This document shows positions 58,022 through 64,000 of a DNA stretch of 64,000 bases, in pieces. The notes under the pieces are model-generated. The model worked only from the letters and a program-made list of their open reading frames with translations, searched no databases and was not told the origin of the DNA. Every line of letters begins with the position of its first letter. Position 1 is the stretch's first letter. Position numbers and translations under genes: made by a program. This DNA is from Virgibacillus senegalensis (lineage in GTDB: Bacteria; Bacillota; Bacilli; Bacillales; Amphibacillaceae), in contig NZ_LN611425.1 of NCBI RefSeq assembly GCF_000821245.2, positions 1,180,924 through 1,244,923 of the forward strand, read 5' to 3'.

Positions 58022-59191
58022 TTACTGGCTACGTAACTGATCCTGCAAGGAAAAGATTAATTCATTTGCTTTTCGTTTGTTGAGCCGAAAGGTCTTCCCT
58101 TCAAGGGATAATTCCCTAGCGAGTTCTTTGATGGTTTGTTTCTGTGTTTCGGTTGGCGGCTGTTCCTCTATCAACCGCTCGTAATTTTGATAAGCAACTT
58201 TGACGGCAGTATGCGGTGTTAATTGATCAATCAGTTCATACATCGCACGATAAGCTTTATCGATTCCGATTTCCACCCCCGAATCAGAGCCGAGGAAAAA
58301 TTGATCAGGATATTTTTCGATTAGCGGGACAAACTCTTCCAGCTGGTGACTGCTGTTGGAGTTGTATGCAGTAAAGCCTGCAAAAAAATCAATAAAAAGA
58401 TTATCAAATTCTGCTAGCAGTGGATCGAGATTTTCTGGTGAGTTAAAGACATTGGCATGGGCAAAAATGAAAATTGTTTCCGGATGCTTTCGAAGCGCAG
58501 TTTTTAAATAATTAATATTTGTTCCCTCTGGCGGATCGATATGAAGTAAAATCGGCGCTCGATAGGATGCCGATAATTGATAGATGTCCGGGAGCACGCC
58601 CCAGTATGGATGCTTTCCTTTCCATAAAACATCGGAGCTTGGTGAATAAATCGATGCAGCATATATTTCCCCTACTGCAAGGTAACCTTGTTCCAGGTTT
58701 TCTTTTACCCTCTCTACTCCGCCTTCTCCCCTTTCCAAGGGAAAGCCCGAAAAAGAAGGGTAAATTAAATCCGGATATTCTTGGTAATAACGCCAGGAAA
58801 GACGGTCGGTCCTTACAGCCGAGGGGGCAGAAACATCTCCGAATAAGACTGTTTTATCGATACCATACTTTCCCCATACGTCTTTTCCCGTCGTTACATG
58901 GCTCATGTCCCGCGTTTCACTTCTATGTAAATCATGAACACTATGGCTGTGCACATCAATGACCGGCAAGTCCTTGTAGACCTCATGCAGCGGTTCATTT
59001 CCCTGTTTGTTTCTCATCTCAGCTACCGATTTTGCTACACCGGTATCCTGCTGGTAATCCGTGTCACTTACAATCGTGACTTCTTTTCCCCGGTTCATGA
59101 CCCCATAAAGAATCCCCGCGATAAAAACGAGATAAACCAACAAATATAGTAAATACCATTTAGACCTGCTTTCCAGCACTTTTTTCCTCAT
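58022..59191 (-). CDS. Membrane-anchored amidohydrolase (TIM-barrel metal hydrolase)
   Basis: 389 residues. One N-terminal membrane helix at about 12-33, a linker, then an amidohydrolase-2-like barrel: metal motif VIDVHSHSVHD (HxH), histidine in LLHIDPPEGTN, FIFAHANVF and the late Asp in FFLGSDSGVEIG. All metal ligands look intact, so it should be active on the outer face. The start follows AGGTGG and overlaps the upstream NTF2-like frame by 32 bases, implying they work together. Substrate unknown. Confidence 0.82.
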   Translation of the reverse strand: MRKKVLESRSKWYLLYLLVYLVFIAGILYGVMNRGKEVTIVSDTDYQQDTGVAKSVAEMRNKQGNEPLHEVYKDLPVIDVHSHSVHDLHRSETRDMSHVTTGKDVWGKYGIDKTVLFGDVSAPSAVRTDRLSWRYYQEYPDLIYPSFSGFPLERGEGGVERVKENLEQGYLAVGEIYAASIYSPSSDVLWKGKHPYWGVLPDIYQLSASYRAPILLHIDPPEGTNINYLKTALRKHPETIFIFAHANVFNSPENLDPLLAEFDNLFIDFFAGFTAYNSNSSHQLEEFVPLIEKYPDQFFLGSDSGVEIGIDKAYRAMYELIDQLTPHTAVKVAYQNYERLIEEQPPTETQKQTIKELARELSLEGKTFRLNKRKANELIFSLQDQLRSQ

Positions 59192-59563
59192 ACCACCTAA
59201 TCATTCTCCATTCCCCGTCATGTTCTTTTTTCCATACTTCCAACGAAAGAGCGTTTACTAGTTTACCGTCTGACTGATGGGTGATTTGGTAGGACACAGC
59301 CGCTTGATGATCGGATTGTGGAACAATTTTCAAGTCCGAATAAGAAAATTTTATATCCTTTCCATAATTATAAGCTGCCGCTTCTTTGTTACCCCGCTTG
59401 ATTTCCTCCCCTGTGAAGGTCTGTACCTTATCTTCCCTGGGCATGTAAAGCTTGCCGACAAAGTGATCCGAATAATGATCATTCATTTCCTGGTAAGACC
59501 CTTGGAAAAGTTTTCATGAAGTTCTCTCATCCGATGAACCTTCGCAGCAATTAGTTCTTCCAT
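59160..59563 (-). pseudogene. NTF2-like (SnoaL/DUF4440-type) protein, frameshifted near the N-terminus
   Basis: A good start lies at 59563 (GGAGGGGGGA upstream) and encodes MEELIAAKVHRMRELHENF, then the frame breaks at a run of four identical bases (59506-59509); the next frame continues with FQGSYQEMNDHYSDHF to a normal end at 59160. The span of 404 bases is one short of 135 codons, so a single missing base explains it. The rest has the family pattern (TFTGEEIKRGNKEAAAYN, AAVSYQITHQSDGKLV, WKKEHDGEWRMIRWYE). Could be a sequencing error, slippage or true decay. Confidence 0.75.
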
Positions 59564-59990
59564 CTGCAAGTCCCCCCTCCCCTCTCCTCCTTTAAAACTA
59601 ATTTCTTTATGAATGACGATATTCCTGCAACTATTTCGTATGCAGGAAGCTATAAAAACTATTTTTCTACATGCGAACCGATTATAGGAACCTTTGCTTT
59701 GCGGCTCGATCTGTCAATGTCCGACAGATGATGCATGGATTTGTGTTTAGCTGGTTTGCCTAATGGGTTATAGAACAAAATAGAATAGTGACAGGAGAAC
59801 ACAACCATCTTAAAGCTTGCTTGTTTAGAAGGGGTGGGACTTCCTTATTTTTAGTATCTGCTCTTTTTTTAACGTCAAGTCCGATTACTACAAGTTTTCT
59901 TTTAATTAGGCTAAACTAAGGGGTGGAAACTCTCTTCTGTTCTATCACTATTCAGAAGAAGTGATTGAAAAACGGTAAAGGAGTGGAAAG
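59564..59990. other. 427-base intergenic region with two dyads
   Basis: Holds TTCCTGCA-N11-TGCAGGAA at 59622-59648 and ATCTGTC-N7-GACAGAT at 59709-59729. No credible gene. The promoter of the class I aldolase should lie near 59890-59930 (TAAACT as a possible -10), but I cannot define it securely. Confidence 0.4.
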
Positions 59991-60884
59991 ATGCAAGCAA
60001 ATCAATTGGAGAAAATCAGAAACGGAAAAGGCTTTATTGCAGCCCTTGACCAAAGTGGCGGCAGTACGCCGAAAGCACTGGCTGGTTATGGTGTTTCAGA
60101 AGACGCTTATTCAAACGAGGATGAGATGTTTGACCTTGTGCACGAAATGCGGACCCGCATCATTACGTCTCCTGCTTTTGACTCTACGCGTATTCTAGGA
60201 GCCATTTTATTTGAACAAACCATGGACCGGGAGATCGAAGGTAAATACACCGCTGACTACCTTGCAGATGAAAAAGGGATCGTTCCTTTTCTGAAAGTCG
60301 ATAAAGGATTAGCAGAAGCATCCAACGGTGTGCAGCTGATGAAGCCTATTCACGATTTAGACGAAACATTAAAGCGTGCAAATGAACGTAATATCTTTGG
60401 AACAAAGATGCGTTCTGTCATCAAAGAAGCCAATCCAGAAGGGATTAAAGCTGTCGTTGAACAACAGTTCGAAATCGGAAAACAAATCATTGAAGCTGGT
60501 CTAGTACCAATCATTGAGCCAGAAGTAGATATTCACAGTAATGAAAAAGAAAAATCCGAGCAAATTTTGAAAAACGAAATTCTTGGGCATTTAAATAAAC
60601 TGGATGAGCAAGACAACGTAATGTTGAAATTATCGATTCCTACTGTAGCAAACACGTATAAGGAATTGATCGACCATCCTCGCGTGGTACGAGTTGTCGC
60701 GCTTTCCGGCGGGTATTCCCGTGATGAAGCCAATGAGAAGTTGAAAGAAAACGATGGATTGATTGCAAGCTTCTCCCGGGCATTGAGCGCTGATCTAAAC
60801 GTCAACCAAACAGACGAGGAATTCAACGCTGCACTGCAGGATTCTGTCGAATCCATTTATGACGCTTCCGTAAACAAAAAATAA
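59991..60884 (+). CDS. fda: Class I fructose-bisphosphate aldolase
   Basis: 297 residues, the short bacterial class I type seen in staphylococci and Bacillaceae: [23 protein letters not shown] at the start, [12 protein letters not shown] with the Schiff-base region, [14 protein letters not shown], and [17 protein letters not shown]. Cleaves fructose 1,6-bisphosphate without metal. AAAGGAGTGG precedes the ATG. It differs from the class II enzyme in the PTS operon at 23 kb. Confidence 0.95.
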   Translation: MQANQLEKIRNGKGFIAALDQSGGSTPKALAGYGVSEDAYSNEDEMFDLVHEMRTRIITSPAFDSTRILGAILFEQTMDREIEGKYTADYLADEKGIVPFLKVDKGLAEASNGVQLMKPIHDLDETLKRANERNIFGTKMRSVIKEANPEGIKAVVEQQFEIGKQIIEAGLVPIIEPEVDIHSNEKEKSEQILKNEILGHLNKLDEQDNVMLKLSIPTVANTYKELIDHPRVVRVVALSGGYSRDEANEKLKENDGLIASFSRALSADLNVNQTDEEFNAALQDSVESIYDASVNKK

Positions 60885-60899
60885 TTAGGACCCAATACG

Positions 60900-60935
60900 A
60901 AAACCAGCAGGCTCACTTCGAGACTGCTGGTTTTC
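60900..60935. terminator. Terminator between class I aldolase and GNAT genes
   Basis: AAAACCAGCAG/CTGCTGGTTTT perfect 11-pair stem; T runs on both strands, so it serves both convergent genes. Confidence 0.9.
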
Positions 60936-60952
60936 TTATCATTTTTCTTTGT

Positions 60953-61441
60953 TTATTGATCAGGGTGCCATTCCATGGAAACAAAGTTATAACTGCCCCC
61001 ATTTGTATTCTGCTTAAAAGTGTCGGTTTCAACAAAGCCTGCTTTTTCATATAACTTGATTGCCCGTTTATTGAAGGCTGCCACAGATAACGTAATCGCT
61101 GTAGGTTGATAGTTGCTGCACGCAAAATGTAAACCAGACTGGAGAAACGCCAGCCCCTTCCCCATTCCTGTCCATTCCGGCTTCATCCCAAGTCCCATTT
61201 CCACCTTGCCACTTTGCCTTTCCCGAAAGCTAAAGAAGCCCATCAATTGACCATCCTTCTCCACAGCAAAATAGTCATCCGCTCGACGTTCAGCATCTAA
61301 AAATTCCGCTAAGTCTTCTTCGTCCGCTTCCATGTCATAAAAACTGTATTCTCCAGGATAATGCCAATTATAGGCGATTTCTTCCGCCTCTCTTTGGCTC
61401 ATTTTCTTTAATAAGTAATGCTCTCCCACTTTCTGCTTCAC
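60953..61441 (-). CDS. GNAT N-acetyltransferase
   Basis: 162 residues with the RimI-like acetyl-CoA motif (VEMGLGMKPEWTGMGKGLAFLQ) and KRAIKLYEKAGFVETDTF. GTG start at 61441 follows AGGAGG nine bases upstream. The substrate is unknown. It lies 18 bases after the small membrane-protein gene on the same strand, so they probably share a transcript. Confidence 0.9.
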   Translation of the reverse strand: MKQKVGEHYLLKKMSQREAEEIAYNWHYPGEYSFYDMEADEEDLAEFLDAERRADDYFAVEKDGQLMGFFSFRERQSGKVEMGLGMKPEWTGMGKGLAFLQSGLHFACSNYQPTAITLSVAAFNKRAIKLYEKAGFVETDTFKQNTNGGSYNFVSMEWHPDQ

Positions 61442-61459
61442 TATCTCTTTCCTCCTTTT

Positions 61460-61693
61460 TCAGCCAATCATGAAATCCTCCGTAGCTGTCCAACACATAA
61501 CTACAGCAGTTACCAAAAAGATGGATCCAACCCATTTCTGACCCGTCTTCAGGCTATCTATTCCCATAACCACAAAAAGTACCGTTAACACTCCAAACAT
61601 CAGATAAATAGGGGGATTGAACGATTGTACCAGCATAGCGATCCCGAAAAATATAAGCACAATGCTGCTAATAACCAAATGAATTGTCCGCAA
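61460..61693 (-). CDS. Small membrane protein (DUF3953/YczI-like)
   Basis: 77 residues with three hydrophobic segments (about 5-22, 28-45 and 55-70). TTG start at 61693 has GGGGAGGAG eight bases upstream. The pattern resembles the short DUF3953 proteins of Bacillus. Function unknown. Confidence 0.65.
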   Translation of the reverse strand: MRTIHLVISSIVLIFFGIAMLVQSFNPPIYLMFGVLTVLFVVMGIDSLKTGQKWVGSIFLVTAVVMCWTATEDFMIG

Positions 61694-61736
61694 AACGATT
61701 ACTCCTCCCCATTTACAATTGCACGCGCCTATAAAT

Positions 61737-63650
61737 TCACCAACGGTTACCAGATTCCTCCTTTAATTCTTCGATAAAAGTGTTTAATTCCATTTCTTCG
61801 GAGACCTCTTGACCATATTTCCTGACATTGACCGACTGGCTATCGCGCTCCTTGTCACCAACTACCACCATATACGGAATCTTTTTTACTTGTGCTTCCC
61901 TCATTTTGTAGCCGACTTTTTCCTCACGAAAATCCACTTCAGCCCGTATTCCTTCAGCTTGCATGCGGCTTTGCACTTCTTTTACATAATCACTATGGAT
62001 CTGATTGGACACCGGTATCAGTTTTACTTGTACTGGTGCAAGCCATACCGGAAACGCACCGGCAAAATGCTCAATCAGAATACCCAGGAAGCGGTCAATC
62101 GATCCGAATACAGCACGATGGATGACGACCGGCCGGACTTTTTGATTGGCTTCGTCTACATAAGATAAATCAAATTTTTCGGGCATTTGGAAATCCAACT
62201 GAACTGTCGCGCATTGATGGCTTCTATTAAGTGCATCCTTGATATGGACATCGATTTTCGGCCCATAGAAGGCTCCATCTCCCTCATTGATTTGGTAATC
62301 GTAGTCCAGCCTTTCCAATACACCTTTTAGAGCCGCTTCTGCTTTTTCCCAAAGCGCCTCCTCCCCCATCGAATCCTCCGGCTTAGTCGAAAGTTCAATC
62401 GAATAGTCGAATCCAAAGGCCCTATATACTTGATCAATCAATTTCAATACAGAAGTAATTTCATCCTCGATTTGCTCTGGCATCACAAAGATGTGTGCAT
62501 CGTCCTGGCAAAACGTACGAACCCTAAGCAATCCGTTCAGCGCACCGCTAAATTCATGGCGGTGCACTTGTCCGAACTCCGCCATACGGATCGGCAGTTC
62601 CCGGTAAGATCGAAGTTTATCTTTGAATAGCAGCATATGTCCTGGACAGTTCATTGGCTTCAAAGCAAAACGCTGGTTATCCACCTCTGAAAAATACATG
62701 TTATCTTTATAATGGTTCCAGTGGCCGGATTGTTCCCACAACCGCTGGTTCATCATGAACGGTGTGCGTACTTCCTGGTACCCATACTGTTGCTGAATAT
62801 TACGCAAAAATGCTTCTAATTGATTTCGTATGAATTGCCCGTTCGGCAAATAGAAAGGCATACCTGGCGCTTCTTCCGAAAACATAAACAGGTCCAGTTC
62901 ACGACCTAGCTTGCGATGGTTCCGATTTTCAGCTTCTTGCACAAATGCAAAATAATCCTCTAAATCTGACTTCGAAGCAAGAGCCACACCGTAAATACGC
63001 TGCAACATCTGGTTTTCACTGTTTCCGCGCCAATAGGCACCGGAAACATGTGTCAACTTGAACGCTTTGATATGACGAGTCTCTGGAAGATGCGGCCCCC
63101 TGCACAAATCAACAAATTCCCCTTGTCGGTACACGGTGATTGGTTCACTGTCCGGGATTTCTTCAAGTAGTTCGAGCTTCAGTGGATCGTCACCGAACAA
63201 TTGCTTTGCACGATTTCGTGACACTTTTTCACGCTCAATTCGAAGGTTTTCCGAAACAATTTTTTGCATTTCCGTCTCAATTTGTGCCAGTTCGTCCTGT
63301 GATAACGGTTTGTTCAATTCAAAGTCATAATAAAAACCGTTTTCCAGACTTGGGCCTGTGCCAAAATGGACGTTCTCATAGATACGTTTAACAGCCTGTG
63401 CCAATACATGGGCGCTAGTATGACGCATCACCTTCAATCCCTCTGGCGAATGGATGTCAAGCAGCTCTATCTCTGCATCCTTAGAAATACTGCTGCGTAA
63501 ATCTACTAGCACACCGTTCATCCTACCGACAACGGATTTCTTTCGCAAGGACGTACTGATCGACCCCGCAACGTCTTCCAGCGTAACGCCTTGTTGATAT
63601 TGTCTCTCACTTCCATCCGGGAAGCGGATGATAATTTCCTTTTGCCCCAT
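61737..63650 (-). CDS. thrS: Threonyl-tRNA synthetase
   Basis: 637 residues. TGS domain (about 1-63), editing domain with HTSAHVLAQAVKRIY and VDLCRGPHLPET, class II catalytic core with ALKPMNCPGHMLLF, YRELPIRMAEFGQVHRHE and HRAVFGSIDRFLGILIEH, and anticodon-binding domain from about 535. ATG at 63650 has AAAAGGAG eight bases upstream; GTG at 63659 overlaps the ribosome site. Behind a T-box leader. Tandem T-box terminators recall thrZ of Bacillus subtilis, so this may be the inducible isoenzyme. Confidence 0.97.
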   Translation of the reverse strand: MGQKEIIIRFPDGSERQYQQGVTLEDVAGSISTSLRKKSVVGRMNGVLVDLRSSISKDAEIELLDIHSPEGLKVMRHTSAHVLAQAVKRIYENVHFGTGPSLENGFYYDFELNKPLSQDELAQIETEMQKIVSENLRIEREKVSRNRAKQLFGDDPLKLELLEEIPDSEPITVYRQGEFVDLCRGPHLPETRHIKAFKLTHVSGAYWRGNSENQMLQRIYGVALASKSDLEDYFAFVQEAENRNHRKLGRELDLFMFSEEAPGMPFYLPNGQFIRNQLEAFLRNIQQQYGYQEVRTPFMMNQRLWEQSGHWNHYKDNMYFSEVDNQRFALKPMNCPGHMLLFKDKLRSYRELPIRMAEFGQVHRHEFSGALNGLLRVRTFCQDDAHIFVMPEQIEDEITSVLKLIDQVYRAFGFDYSIELSTKPEDSMGEEALWEKAEAALKGVLERLDYDYQINEGDGAFYGPKIDVHIKDALNRSHQCATVQLDFQMPEKFDLSYVDEANQKVRPVVIHRAVFGSIDRFLGILIEHFAGAFPVWLAPVQVKLIPVSNQIHSDYVKEVQSRMQAEGIRAEVDFREEKVGYKMREAQVKKIPYMVVVGDKERDSQSVNVRKYGQEVSEEMELNTFIEELKEESGNRW

Positions 63651-63683
63651 ACTTTTCACTCCTTCTTTTTTATCGCTAGATAT

Positions 63684-63955
63684 AAAAACACGCCATCCCT
63701 ATAAAATAAGGGACGAGCGTGTTTCATACCCGTGGTTCCACCCAGCTTTCCGTCTTGTAAAAATGATACAAGACAGCTTCGTTACAGCTTTATCGCAGCG
63801 TCTGCGGTCCGGTTACGAAAAGTTCCCCGGGACTGTTCAAAGGTGGTAAGCTTTTCTGACTGCACCGGGAAGTTCTCAGCCTTGCCTTCCCTCTCTGTAG
63901 GCCGTTACGGAAAAACCATTGTCCTTGTCCTCACATTACCTCTATTATTTTTTGC
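63684..63955 (-). promoter_or_regulatory. T-box riboswitch leader of thrS with terminator
   Basis: T-box motif GGGTGGAACCACGGGTA at 63727-63743 (minus strand), followed by a terminator with arms CACGCTCGTCCCT and AGGGATGGCGTG and a T run (63684-63724). Stem I contains AGAGAGGGAAGG and a candidate threonine specifier ACC in CTTACCACCTTTG (63842-63847), with GAAC next to it. Uncharged tRNA-Thr should stabilise antitermination. Confidence 0.95.
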
Positions 63956-63960
63956 AAACA

Positions 63961-64000
63961 AAAAACACACCGCATCCCTATCCGAAAGGGACGAGTGTGT
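63961..64000 (-). terminator. Terminator hairpin of a second, upstream T-box leader (truncated by window)
   Basis: On the minus strand ACACACTCGTCCCT pairs with AGGGATGCGGTGTGT and is followed by six T. The sequence CTCGTCCCTT...AGGGATG repeats that of the thrS T-box terminator, which indicates a duplicated leader unit. Confidence 0.8.

Overview
The window comes from a low-GC Gram-positive bacterium, most likely a Bacillaceae member. The evidence is strong AGGAGG-type ribosome sites, frequent GTG/TTG starts, cre-like CcpA sites, S-box, T-box and TPP leaders, a YesM/YesN-type sensor-regulator pair, ThiT, and BsuPI, DUF2197 and YkgJ-type proteins. Acidic secreted enzymes, an NSS transporter and an NhaC-family transporter suggest a salt-tolerant genus such as Gracilibacillus, Virgibacillus or Halobacillus; that is inference. 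I saw no rRNA, tRNA, CRISPR array, prophage or intact insertion sequence.

Layout. 0-7 kb (minus): a sugar ABC importer operon (binding lipoprotein, two permeases, histidine kinase, AraC-type response regulator, GH1 glycosidase cut by the window edge) behind a cre-like site. 7.2-8.5 kb: a small membrane protein plus XRE repressor with a twin-dyad operator, then a HesB-like protein. 8.5-12.8 kb (minus): kynurenine pathway operon kynU-kynB-kynA plus an NSS transporter. 13.2-17.7 kb: a very large secreted GH2 beta-galactosidase with an inserted LamG domain, then a BsuPI lipoprotein. 18.4-22.7 kb: acetyltransferases, M20 peptidase, HD protein, aldo/keto reductase. 23-27.8 kb (minus): fructose-type PTS operon (kinase, EIIBC, EIIA, class II aldolase) behind an RpiR regulator. 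28-31 kb: LacI regulator, beta-hydroxyacid dehydrogenase and two tandem copies of a type I toxin-antitoxin module. 31-37.5 kb: GH3 hexosaminidase, YeiH/LysR pair, a MITE-like element, and a SAM-riboswitch unit encoding an SDR and an NhaC-type (MetT-like) transporter. 37.5-44.3 kb: lipoprotein, SET protein, GrpB, DUF2197, SNF2 helicase, ABC-F ATPase. 44.5-50.8 kb: GH10 xylanase under a cre-overlapped promoter, YkuI-like EAL protein, TPP-controlled thiT, FetAB-like exporter, YkgJ protein. 50.9-54.5 kb: cellobiose/chitobiose-type PTS IIB and IIC, GntR regulator, ChbG-like deacetylase. 54.6-64 kb: PadR unit, RNase H-like protein, guaC, membrane-anchored amidohydrolase with a frameshifted NTF2-like partner, class I aldolase, small proteins, and thrS behind at least one complete T-box leader plus the terminator of a second one.

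The main theme is plant-type carbohydrate use: a sugar ABC system, GH1, GH2, GH3 and GH10 enzymes, two PTS systems and a glycan deacetylase, with three cre-like sites tying several units to carbon catabolite control. A second theme is RNA-level control: SAM, TPP and T-box leaders and two antisense toxin modules. A third is a set of GGGGACTGTCCCC-type palindromes placed at gene ends, one of which forms the C-terminal codons of a gene.
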